Shown piece after piece: positions 9,357-16,868 of a stretch of DNA of 46,380 bases. Made by a program: the position numbers and the translations under genes. A model generated the notes under the pieces. That model was given only the letters and a program-made list of their open reading frames with translations, made no database searches and was not told the origin of the DNA. How positions within the stretch are numbered: position 1 is the stretch's first letter; every line of letters begins with the position of its first letter. Origin of the DNA: Kiritimatiellia bacterium (GTDB lineage: Bacteria > Verrucomicrobiota > Kiritimatiellia > CAIQIC01 > JAGNIJ01); NCBI GenBank assembly GCA_018001225.1, contig JAGNIJ010000037.1, positions 1 to 46,380 on the forward strand, read 5' to 3'.

Positions 9357-9994
9357 GGGGCCCCCGTCGGGGGCTGCTTGCGAAGAAGGGTTGTCACCTC
9401 GTCATCCTCCACCTGGTCGAAATTCCTGAAGAACTGGCCCACCGCGAAAAACACGTCCGGCACCTCGAGGCAGACCGTTTCGTCCGCCAGCGCCGCCACC
9501 TTCTCCAGCGTATCCGACGGCGCCACGGCCGTCGCGGCGACCAGCCGCGCGGGCCCGCGCGGGCGGAGCGCCTACAGCGCGGCGAGCATCGTCGCGCCCG
9601 TGGCGAGCCCGTCGTCCGCGACGATCACCTCCCGGCCCTCGACCGGGACCGGCGGCCGGACCGGCGTGTACAGCGCCCGGCGCTGCTTCAGGCGGTCCCA
9701 TTGCACTGCCGCCTCGTGCCGGAGATAGGGCTCGTTGATCCCCAGCCGCCGCGCGGAGTCGGAAATCGTCACCCGCCCCTCCTCGTCCACGGCGCCCACG
9801 GCGAACTCCGGCTGGCCGGGCGCGCCGAGCTTGTGGACCAGCACGACGTCCACCTCGCCGCCCAGTGCGTCCGCGATCGCCGCGGCCAGCACCACCCCGC
9901 CCCGCGGAATGCCCAGGCACAGCGGCCGACGCCCGGCGTACGCCGCCAGGCGCTCCGCCAACCGCTCCCCCGCCTCCTGCCGGTCACGAAACAC
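9353..9994 (-). pseudogene. Phosphoribosyltransferase-family gene with an internal TAG
   Basis: The frame starts GTG at 9994 and encodes a type I PRTase-like protein: CLGIPRGGVVLAAAIADALG near the N-terminus and the PRPP-binding loop in VIVADDGLATGATM. A TAG at 9572-9574 stops it after MLAAL. The same frame then continues ALRPRGPARLVAATAVAP through FFAVGQFFRNFDQVEDDEV to a TGA overlapping the HAD start, giving 213 codons, the expected size. The tail after the stop is the conserved end of this family, so the stop interrupts a real gene. A Gln codon (CAG) or similar is expected there. The gene could be newly broken, misread or suppressed. A predicted leaderless promoter lies directly upstream. 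Confidence 0.75.
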
Positions 9995-10000
9995 GGCCGG

Positions 10001-10028
10001 ATTCTACAGCAGCCCGGCGGCAAGGCAA
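10001..10028 (-). promoter_or_regulatory. Promoter of the phosphoribosyltransferase gene, probably leaderless
   Basis: TTGCCT (10023-10028) and TAGAAT (10001-10006) are 16 bases apart on the minus strand. The -10 box ends exactly 6 bases before the GTG start at 9994, so transcription should begin at or next to the start codon. There is no ribosome site in those 6 bases. The palindrome at 10037-10104 begins 8 bases beyond the -35 box. Confidence 0.55.
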
Positions 10029-10036
10029 GAGGGGCA

Positions 10037-10104
10037 TCAACGCTCAACACCCAACTTCCAACAGCCGACGTCCAACGGATTGGAAGTTGGGCGTTGAGCG
10101 TTGG
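10037..10104. repeat. Long palindrome with 7-nt periodicity (CAACNNN units)
   Basis: The arms 10037-10061 and 10080-10104 pair over 25 bases with one mismatch around an 18-base loop. The whole element is written in heptads: CAACGCT, CAACACC, CAACTTC, CAACAGC on the left and TTGGAAG, TTGGGCG, TTGAGCG, TTGGACG on the right. It begins 15 bases after the polX stop. It may work as a terminator, RNA-stability element or mobile repeat; there is no T-run directly after the stem. Confidence 0.8.
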
Positions 10105-10119
10105 ACGTTGAATCTGTTT

Positions 10120-11850
10120 TCACCGCCCCATCGTTCTGGCCAGCAGCGGGCGGAGCTGTTTCAAGGTCCGGGTGTTAAGGACGTCCTTCTTCTCCAGCCA
10201 GCCGCGGCGGGCCTGGCCGACGCCGTAGCGCAGGTGATCGAGTTCCGGGATGCCGTGGGCGTCGGTGTTGATGCCCACCAGCACGCCCGCCTCCCTCGCC
10301 ATCCGGCAGAACGTGTCGTCGAGGTCGAGCCGCAGCGGGTGGGCGTTGAGCTCGATGAAGCAGCCCCGCTCCGCCGCGTGGCGGATGATACGGGGAAGGT
10401 CGATGTCTATCGGCTCGCGCTCGAGAAGCAGCCGGCCGGTCGGATGCGCCAGCATGGTGAAGTGCGGCCGGTCCATGGCCTTGCGCACCCGCTCGGCCTG
10501 CTTCGCGGCCGGCAGCTTGAAGTGGCTGTGGATCGAGCCGATCACGAGATCGAGCGTCGCGAGGACCGCGTCCGGCAGGTCGAGCGAGCCGTCCTCGAGG
10601 ATATCCACCTCGATCCCGCGCAGGATCGTGAAGCCGTCGAACTCGTTGTTCAATTCCCGGATCGCGTCCGCCTGCCGCGCCAGCTTCCGCTCGTCCAGGC
10701 CGCCGATCATCTTCAGGCGCGGGGAATGGTCGGTGATGGCGATATACTCGTAACCGCGCCCCTTCGCGGCGAGGGCCATCTCGCGCAGCGTGTTCTTGCC
10801 GTCGGTCGCGTCGGTATGCATGTGCAGGTCGCCGCGCAGGTGCTTCAGCTCGACCAGTTTCGGCAGCCGCCCCTCGCGCGCGGCCTCGATCTCGCCCGCG
10901 TCCTCGCGCAGCTCGGGCGGGATGAACGGCAGGCCGACGGCGGCATATACATCCTTCTCCGTGCGGCCGGCGAGGTATTCCTCCCCGCGGAAGACGCCGT
11001 ACTCGTTGACCTTCAGGTCGAGCTGCTGGCCGAGCTTCCGCACGGCGATGTTGTGGGCCTTGCTGCCGGTGAAATAGTGCAGCGCGGCGCCGTAGCTCTT
11101 CTCCTCGACCACGCGCAGGTCCACCTGGATGCCCGAGCGGAGAACGACGGCGGACTTCGTGTCGCCGTGGGCCAGAACCTGGGCGACCTCGTCGTACGCG
11201 ACGAAGGCGTCCATGATCGTCCCGGCGGACTCGGCGGTGACCAGGATGTCCAGGTCGCCGACCGTCTCGCGGCCGCGCCGGAAGCTGCCCGCGACGGTCA
11301 CCCGGCCCGCGCCCGGCAGCTTCTCCAGGTAGGCGGTCAGCGACTCGGCGTAGGTCCGCGCGTGGGCCAGGAGGAACCGGCGGCCGGTGTCGGCCTTGAC
11401 CTGGATCGCCTGCAGGATGTTCTGCTCCGTCTTCTCGCCGAAGCCGGGCAAATCGCGGATCTTCCCCTCGCGCGCGGCGGCCTCGAGCTGGGCGAGCGAT
11501 TCGATCTTGAGGTCGCCGTACAGGACCTTGACCCGCTTGGGGCCTAGGCCCGGGATGCGGAGCAGGTCGGTGACACCGGGCGGGAACCGGGAGCGCAGCT
11601 TGGTGAGGGCGGTACAGGCGCCGGTCTGGACCAGCTCGATGATCTTCTCGGCGAGGTCGTCCCCGATGCCCTGCAGTTTTTTCAGATCCTCGCCGGCACC
11701 GACCATGTCGCGCAGCTCGCGGCCAAGGTCCTGGACCGTGCGTGCGGCGTTGCGGTAGGCGCGGATCCGGAACGGATTCTCTCCCTGGATATCGAGCAGG
11801 TCGGCGATCTCCGTGAAAACCGCCGAAATATCGGCGTTGTGGATCGGCAT
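10120..11850 (-). CDS. polX: Bacterial family X DNA polymerase / PHP exonuclease
   Basis: PolX (576 residues) is a repair polymerase with gap filling and 3'-5' exonuclease or AP-endonuclease activity. The N-terminal helix-hairpin-helix region (about 1-140) carries IQGENPFRIRAYRNAARTV and LLRIPGLGPKRVKVLYGDL. The polymerase X palm has GSFRRGRETVGDLDILV with its metal-binding Asp pair. The C-terminal PHP domain begins at about 340 with DLHMHTDATDG and includes ITDHSP, RGIEVDIL, GSIHSH and INTDAH metal ligands. The length matches the family. It is flanked on both sides by long heptad-periodic palindromes. The ATG at 11850 follows a -10 box by 6 bases and has no ribosome site, so a leaderless mRNA is predicted. 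The stop is TGA. Confidence 0.96.
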   Translation of the reverse strand: MPIHNADISAVFTEIADLLDIQGENPFRIRAYRNAARTVQDLGRELRDMVGAGEDLKKLQGIGDDLAEKIIELVQTGACTALTKLRSRFPPGVTDLLRIPGLGPKRVKVLYGDLKIESLAQLEAAAREGKIRDLPGFGEKTEQNILQAIQVKADTGRRFLLAHARTYAESLTAYLEKLPGAGRVTVAGSFRRGRETVGDLDILVTAESAGTIMDAFVAYDEVAQVLAHGDTKSAVVLRSGIQVDLRVVEEKSYGAALHYFTGSKAHNIAVRKLGQQLDLKVNEYGVFRGEEYLAGRTEKDVYAAVGLPFIPPELREDAGEIEAAREGRLPKLVELKHLRGDLHMHTDATDGKNTLREMALAAKGRGYEYIAITDHSPRLKMIGGLDERKLARQADAIRELNNEFDGFTILRGIEVDILEDGSLDLPDAVLATLDLVIGSIHSHFKLPAAKQAERVRKAMDRPHFTMLAHPTGRLLLEREPIDIDLPRIIRHAAERGCFIELNAHPLRLDLDDTFCRMAREAGVLVGINTDAHGIPELDHLRYGVGQARRGWLEKKDVLNTRTLKQLRPLLARTMGR

Positions 11851-11856
11851 ATTTTT

Positions 11857-11884
11857 AGTTTAGCAAAAGAGAGCACCTCGGCAA
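11857..11884 (-). promoter_or_regulatory. Promoter of polX, probably leaderless
   Basis: On the minus strand TTGCCG (11879-11884) and TAAACT (11857-11862) are 16 bases apart. The -10 box ends 6 bases before the polX ATG; the spacer AAAAAT has no ribosome site. The geometry equals that of the promoter at 10001-10028, including 8 bases between the -35 box and the edge of a palindrome. Confidence 0.55.
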
Positions 11885-11892
11885 AGCAGACA

Positions 11893-12022
11893 AAATCCGA
11901 ATATCGAATGTCGAAATCCGAAACAATTTCAAACGATCCAATCGCCGAAATGATCGAAAATCTGTTTCGGCCATTTGGATATTCGTGCTTCGGCTTTATT
12001 TCGAATTTCGATATTCGGATTT
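11893..12022. repeat. Large AT-rich imperfect palindrome with 7-nt periodicity (NCGAANN units)
   Basis: The outer arms 11893-11908 and 12007-12022 are perfect complements over 16 bases (AAATCCGAATATCGAA). An inner stem pairs GCCGAAA (11944-11950) with TTTCGGC (11965-11971). Between them pairing is partial. Units repeat every 7 bases: CCGAATA, TCGAATG, TCGAAAT, CCGAAAC on one side and TTCGAAT, TTCGATA, TTCGGAT, TTCGAAT on the other. Its composition is far richer in AT than its surroundings. It abuts the rtcB stop codon. Similar palindromes occur in other uncultured bacterial genomes as I recall; their origin is not established. Confidence 0.8.
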
Positions 12023-12027
12023 CGAAT

Positions 12028-13458
12028 TTAGCCCTTGATGCAGATCATCGGTGCCAGCCGCGCGACCTTGCGCGCGAGGCCGGCGGCTTCGGTGGCCTCG
12101 ATCACCCGGCTGACGTCCTTGTAGGCGCCGGGCGCCTCTTCCGCGACGCCCCGCATCGAGCGGCACCGGACCAGGATGCCGCGGCCGGCAAGGTCGTCCA
12201 CGACCTCCCGCCCCTGCCACTGCTTCGTCGCCTGGGTGCGGCTCATCTGCCGCCCGGCGCCGTGGCAGGCGGAGGCGAAGGCGCGGCCCGCGCCCTCGCG
12301 CGTGCCCGCGAGAATCCAGGAAGCCGTGCCCATCGTCCCGCCGACCAGGACCGGCTGGCCCGCGGCGCGCAGGTCATCCGGCAGTTCCGGATGGCCCGGC
12401 CCGAGCGCGCCCGTCGCGCCCTTCCGGTGGACGAACAACGTCCGCGCGGCCCCGTCCACCTCGTGCGTCTCCTCGCGGCAGGTGTTGTGCGACACGTCGT
12501 AGAGCAGCGGCATTTCCATTTCGCCGAAGATCGACCGGAAGGCCTGACGGACAAGGTGGCCGAGGATCTGCCGGTTGGCGAGGGCGCAGTGGATCGCGGC
12601 GCGCATGGCGCCGAGGTAGGCCTGCCCGTCGGGCGACCGGATCGGCGCGCAGGCCAGCTCGCGGTCGGGCAGACTCAAGCCGTGCCGGCGCGCGGCGTCC
12701 AGCATGCGCTTCGAGTAATCGGTTGCAACCTGGTGGCCCAGCCCGCGCGAGCCGCAGTGGATGCTGACCACCGTCTCGCCCTTCCGCAGGCCGAAGGCGG
12801 CCGCCGCGGCCTCGTCGTAAATCTCCCGGATTTCCTGGACTTCGAGGTAATGATTGCCCGAGCCCAGCGTGCCCATCTCCTCTTCCTGCCGCTGGCGCGC
12901 GCGGTCGGAGACGTCCTCCGGCCGTGCGTCCGCGACGGCGCCCCGGGACTCGATGCGCTCCAGGTCATGGTCCGTCCCGAACCCCTGTTTCACGGCCCAG
13001 CGCGCGCCGCCGGTGAGCATTTCGCGCATCCGCTGATCGTTCAGGCGGACATGACCCGTGCTGCCGACGCCGGCGGGGACCTTGTGGAACAGCGCGTCGG
13101 CCAGGCGCTCCCGGACGCGCAGCACTTGATCGCGTACCAAGCCGGTCAGGTGAGTCCTTACGCCGCAGGAGATATCGAAGCCCACGCCGCCGCAGGAAAC
13201 CACGCCGCCCCGGTCCGCGTCGAAGGCCGCCACGCCGCCGATGGGGAACCCATAGCCCCAGTGGGCGTCGGGCATGGCGTAGGATGCCTGCACGATCCCG
13301 GGCAGCGCGGCGACGTTCGCGACCTGTTCGGCCACCTTGTCGTCCATTTCCGCCAGGAGCGTTTCGTCCGCGAAGATCACGCCCGGCACGCGCATCGGGC
13401 CGGAAGGCTCGAGGCGCCATTCGGAGGCGGAGATGCGGGTGAAACGGGAAAGCTTCAT
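12028..13458 (-). CDS. rtcB: RNA-splicing ligase RtcB
   Basis: RtcB (476 residues) joins 2',3'-cyclic phosphate and 5'-OH RNA ends in a GTP- and Mn-dependent reaction through a guanylylated His. Visible signatures are MPDAHWGYGFPIGGVAAFD (about 62-80), the metal Cys in DISCGVRTHL (Cys98), GSGNHYLEVQ, CGSRGLGHQV, and HGAGRQMSR with the guanylylated His. The archease gene ends 25 bases upstream, and archease is RtcB's known activator. The ATG at 13458 starts MKLSRF; an in-frame ATG overlapping the archease stop would add MYKKWKLDVET and would couple translation, so the start is not certain. Targets are likely damaged tRNA or other RNA. The stop TAA is immediately followed by the AT-rich palindrome. 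Confidence 0.95.
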   Translation of the reverse strand: MKLSRFTRISASEWRLEPSGPMRVPGVIFADETLLAEMDDKVAEQVANVAALPGIVQASYAMPDAHWGYGFPIGGVAAFDADRGGVVSCGGVGFDISCGVRTHLTGLVRDQVLRVRERLADALFHKVPAGVGSTGHVRLNDQRMREMLTGGARWAVKQGFGTDHDLERIESRGAVADARPEDVSDRARQRQEEEMGTLGSGNHYLEVQEIREIYDEAAAAAFGLRKGETVVSIHCGSRGLGHQVATDYSKRMLDAARRHGLSLPDRELACAPIRSPDGQAYLGAMRAAIHCALANRQILGHLVRQAFRSIFGEMEMPLLYDVSHNTCREETHEVDGAARTLFVHRKGATGALGPGHPELPDDLRAAGQPVLVGGTMGTASWILAGTREGAGRAFASACHGAGRQMSRTQATKQWQGREVVDDLAGRGILVRCRSMRGVAEEAPGAYKDVSRVIEATEAAGLARKVARLAPMICIKG

Positions 13459-13483
13459 GGTTTCAACGTCCAGCTTCCACTTC

Positions 13484-13906
13484 TTATACATCCACCACGC
13501 ACTGGACCAGCCAGTCGCCACCGGGTTGACGCTCCACCTTGAGGCCATGGTACGTGGCGGCCTTGACCTCAACGGCGGGGCGGTGCCGGTCCGGCTCGAT
13601 GCTCTCGCCCCAGGCCGTGGCGCGCAAGTCATTCTTTTCCAGGCAGACCTCGAAGCGGGAGAAGAGCATGCGGCGGGCGGCCATCTCGTAGACGAGGGCG
13701 TTGAGCCAGTCCACGAGGAGGGATTCGGGGTCGAGCGCCGAACAGCGGATTTCCACGGGCCGCTCGGCCCGGACGCTTTCGGGATCGGTGACGACGGCGG
13801 TGAGCGCGAGCGCGATCCGCGCGAAGGCGTCGTCCAGCGTGCCGCCGCGGCCGCGCAGGCCGATGTCGGCCTGGTGCTCGAAGTGCTCCCAGCGGGCGGC
13901 GGTCAT
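13484..13906 (-). CDS. Archease, RtcB activator
   Basis: This 140-residue protein is an archease, which speeds RtcB guanylylation and turnover. It shows the family's N-terminal WEHFEHQADIGLRGRG with the conserved His-x-Ala-Asp, LLVDWLNALVYEMAARRMLF, and the C-terminal EVKAATYHGLKVE with Lys and His. The length is typical. It lies directly upstream of rtcB in the same direction. An ATG at 13906 follows GGGCGGA. The pairing of archease and rtcB marks an RNA repair operon; no RtcR regulator or RtcA cyclase is visible nearby. Confidence 0.92.
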   Translation of the reverse strand: MTAARWEHFEHQADIGLRGRGGTLDDAFARIALALTAVVTDPESVRAERPVEIRCSALDPESLLVDWLNALVYEMAARRMLFSRFEVCLEKNDLRATAWGESIEPDRHRPAVEVKAATYHGLKVERQPGGDWLVQCVVDV

Positions 13907-13925
13907 GGGTATCCGCCCTTCGGTC

Positions 13926-13978
13926 TCGCGGGAGCTCGACCCTCCAGGCGGGTCAACCTGGAGGGCGGAACTCCGCGA
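13926..13978 (-). terminator. Hairpin after the outer-membrane protein gene
   Basis: CCCTCCAGG (13940-13948) pairs with CCTGGAGGG (13957-13965). The stem extends outward through TCGCGGGAG (13926-13934) and CTCCGCGA (13971-13978) with small bulges. It lies between the barrel protein stop and the archease start, both minus strand. There is no T-run, so it may slow rather than end transcription. It shares the core TGGAGGGCG with the inverted repeat at 32950-33028. Confidence 0.5.
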
Positions 13979-13996
13979 CGCCGGCCGGTGCGACGA

Positions 13997-14509
13997 TCAA
14001 TAGTAGAACCGCAGGCCCATGTGGAGGCCCACGTCCCAGTTGGTCAGTTCGTCGTCGGCGATGTAGACATCGTCCGTGGCCAGCGACAGGGTCGCGTGGA
14101 TGTCCAGGGCGACGTTTTCGACGAGGTAGATCTTCGCGCCGGCCATGCCGCTGAAGACGAGCGCGGTGGTGTCGTCGCCGTTATTGACATCGGTCATCAG
14201 GAGGGAAATCGCGCCGCCCATGTACGGGACCGTGATGGTCTCGATGTCGAAGTGGTACTCACCGAACCCGCCGATGGAGTAGCTGTCGCCGGGATCGCTC
14301 AAGAAGACGTCGCCGCGCACGCCGGCCTCGACGAAATCGGTGACGAAGTAACCCCAGCCGAGGCCGAGGTCGAGCACGGAGCCGCCCGCGCCCTCGAAGT
14401 CAAAGCTGCCGTCCACCTGGATTTCCTGGGTGCCTTCCTGGAGCATGACGGCGGAGGCGGACGCCGCGAGGCACAGGCTCACGATCAAAGATCCGACGAA
14501 TCGTTGCAC
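13997..14509 (-). CDS. Outer-membrane beta-barrel protein
   Basis: This 170-residue protein has a signal peptide (MQRFVGSLIVSLCLAASASA, cleavage near 20) and alternating hydrophobic/polar strands typical of a small 8-strand barrel (for example SVLDLGLGWGYFVTDFVEAG and NWDVGLHMGLRFYY). It ends in aromatic residues, as BamA-dependent barrels do. The start is GTG at 14509 with GGGAG nine bases upstream. No specific family is recognised. It is divergent from glgP and lies upstream of archease-rtcB, separated by a hairpin. The role may be structural or a small pore; this is a guess. Confidence 0.8.
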   Translation of the reverse strand: MQRFVGSLIVSLCLAASASAVMLQEGTQEIQVDGSFDFEGAGGSVLDLGLGWGYFVTDFVEAGVRGDVFLSDPGDSYSIGGFGEYHFDIETITVPYMGGAISLLMTDVNNGDDTTALVFSGMAGAKIYLVENVALDIHATLSLATDDVYIADDELTNWDVGLHMGLRFYY

Positions 14510-14708
14510 GGTATGTTCTCCCTATGGTTGTATTCGCCCCCGGTCCGGGGGGGTGTGGCGGGTTTTGTATGCCGATGGCGGTTCCGGTGCAATGTTTTTT
14601 TGGAGGGGGCGGCGCACTTTCGGCTTGCACTCCGGAACGCAGGTCCTAACCTACCGCGCATTCGACGCAGGGCAGAATTGCCGAAACGCTCTACGAAAGG
14701 GTTGCGCC

Positions 14709-16859
14709 ATGGCTTTTGAACCGACTTCCATGCCGGACATACGGATGCCGGAGGAATTTTCCCGGCTGCGCGAGCTGGCTTATAACCTGTGGTGGTCGTG
14801 GACGCCGCGGGCGCGGGCGATGTTCAGCAACATCAGCCCGCCGCTGTGGGCGTTGTACCGCAACCCCGTCCAGCTGCTGATCGACATCGAGCCGCACCAC
14901 TGGCAGACGCTGCTGGCCGACGGCGGCGCGTTCATGTCGGAATACCGCCGGGTGATCCGCGAGTTCGATCGGTACATGGATCCCGAGTCGGAGACGCCGT
15001 TCAAGAAGGCCTTCCCCGACTACAAGGGCGGGCCGGTGGCCTACTTCAGCACGGAGTTCGGCCTGCACGAGAGCCTGGGCATCTACTGCGGCGGCCTCGG
15101 GGTGCTCTCCGGCGACCACGCGAAGGCGGCCAGCGACATGGGCCTGCCGTTCATCGGCATCGGCCTGTTGTACCGCCACGGGTACTTCCGCCAGAACATC
15201 GACAACGACGGGCGGCAGCACCACCTCTTCAACGAGACCGACTTCTACCGCATGCCCGTGCGCCCGGTGCACACGGCCAGCGGCCGCAACCTCCTGATCG
15301 GCGTCGAGTTCCCGGGCCGCGAGATCAAGGCCCGCGTCTGGCAGCTCACCGTCGGCCGCGTGAAGCTGTACCTGCTGGACACGGACATCACGGAGAACGA
15401 GATGGCCGACCGGCCGATCACCTCGCAGCTCTACGTCCGCGGCCGCGAGATGCGCTTCTGCCAGGAGTTGCTCCTCGGCGTCGGCGGCGCGCGCATCCTG
15501 CGCGAGATGAAGATCAAGCCCGCCGTGTGGCACATGAACGAGGGGCACTCGGCCTTCCTGCTGTTCGAGCGCCTGCGCGAGCTGATGAAGGCCGGCCGGA
15601 CCTGGGACGACGCGATGAACACCATCCGCAAGGACACGATGTTCACCACGCACACGCCCGTCCCGGCGGGCAACGAGGCGTTCGACATGGACCTGGTCGA
15701 GAAGTACCTCGGCCCGCACGCCAAGGGCATGGGCGTGGCCATGGACCGGCTCCTGGAACTGGGCAAGGCCTATCCCGGCGGCGGGGGCCAGCCGTTCAAC
15801 CTGACGGCCCTGGCGATCCGGATGAGCTCGTACGCCAACGGCGTCAGCCGGCTGCACGGGGACGTGTCCAACGACATGTGGCGGCACCTGTTCCCGCAGG
15901 CGCCGCACGACAGCCAGCCGATCAAGGCGATCACCAACGGCGTCCACGTGGCGACCTGGCTCGGGCACGACATCCGCGAGCTGGTCGAGGAATCCCTCGG
16001 CCACGGCTGGCAGGACCGGTGCTGCGACCCTGAATTCTGGCAGGGCGTGAAGAAGATCCGCGACGACGATCTGTGGGCGGCCCATATCCACCAGAAGGAG
16101 CGCCTGATCCGGCTGCTCCGCCACCGGCTGGTCGAGCAGTTCGCCCGGCACGGCAACAGCCCGGACGAGATGCGCGAGGTGGAGCGGATGCTCGATTCCA
16201 AGGTGCTGCTGATCGGGTTCGCGCGGCGCTTCGCCACGTACAAGCGCGCGGCGCTGATCTTCCGCGATTACAACCGGCTGCGCGCGATCCTGACGAATCC
16301 CGAGCGCCCGGTGCACATCCTGTTCTCCGGCAAGGCGCACCCGGCCGACCAGCCGGGCCAGGATCTCGTCCGGCACATCTACAACATCGCGTTCCACTCC
16401 GACCTGCGCGGCCACATCTTCTTCGTCGAGGACTACGACATCCGCATCGCGCGGCACATGGTCCAGGGCGTGGAAATCTGGCTGAACACCCCGCGCCGCC
16501 CGCGCGAGGCCAGCGGCACCAGCGGGATGAAAGCCGCGATGAACGGCGCGTTGAACGTGAGCATCTCCGACGGCTGGTGGCCCGAGGCCGCCAACGGGCG
16601 CAACGGCTGGACCATCAACGCCGGCCGCTACTTCGACAACGAGGACATGCAGGACTACGAGGACTCGACCTCGTTCTACCATATCCTGGAAAACGAGATC
16701 GTCCCCGCCTTCTACGGCCATCGCCAGAAGGGCGTCCCGGCGGACTGGGTGGCGATGATGAAAGAGGCCATGGCCACCATCATCCCCGAGTTCAGCGCCG
16801 CGCGGATGCTGCGCGACTACACCCGCGACGCGTACATGCCGCTGGCGGGCGGGAAGTAG
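14709..16859 (+). CDS. glgP: Alpha-glucan (glycogen) phosphorylase
   Basis: GlgP (716 residues, GT35) phosphorolyses alpha-1,4-glucan to glucose 1-phosphate using pyridoxal phosphate. It belongs to the shorter bacterial/archaeal branch. Recognisable blocks are AYNLWWSWTPRARAMF (about 20-36), VAYFSTEFGLHESLGIYCGG, HMNEGHSAFLLFERL, and the PLP site EASGTSGMKAAMNGAL with Lys608. The ATG at 14709 is the start, because the family homology begins there and GAAAGG lies upstream; longer frames run back into the divergent promoter region. Only 9 bases separate its TAG stop from the convergent beta-helix gene. The 14510-14708 gap must hold the promoters of glgP and the barrel gene, but no clear boxes were identified. 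Confidence 0.95.
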   Translation: MAFEPTSMPDIRMPEEFSRLRELAYNLWWSWTPRARAMFSNISPPLWALYRNPVQLLIDIEPHHWQTLLADGGAFMSEYRRVIREFDRYMDPESETPFKKAFPDYKGGPVAYFSTEFGLHESLGIYCGGLGVLSGDHAKAASDMGLPFIGIGLLYRHGYFRQNIDNDGRQHHLFNETDFYRMPVRPVHTASGRNLLIGVEFPGREIKARVWQLTVGRVKLYLLDTDITENEMADRPITSQLYVRGREMRFCQELLLGVGGARILREMKIKPAVWHMNEGHSAFLLFERLRELMKAGRTWDDAMNTIRKDTMFTTHTPVPAGNEAFDMDLVEKYLGPHAKGMGVAMDRLLELGKAYPGGGGQPFNLTALAIRMSSYANGVSRLHGDVSNDMWRHLFPQAPHDSQPIKAITNGVHVATWLGHDIRELVEESLGHGWQDRCCDPEFWQGVKKIRDDDLWAAHIHQKERLIRLLRHRLVEQFARHGNSPDEMREVERMLDSKVLLIGFARRFATYKRAALIFRDYNRLRAILTNPERPVHILFSGKAHPADQPGQDLVRHIYNIAFHSDLRGHIFFVEDYDIRIARHMVQGVEIWLNTPRRPREASGTSGMKAAMNGALNVSISDGWWPEAANGRNGWTINAGRYFDNEDMQDYEDSTSFYHILENEIVPAFYGHRQKGVPADWVAMMKEAMATIIPEFSAARMLRDYTRDAYMPLAGGK

Positions 16860-16868
16860 GCCGGGCCT

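Noticed and set aside
14691..16721. 676-codon frame antisense to glgP
   Set aside because: It mirrors the codon bias of glgP, has no recognisable domain and no start signal.
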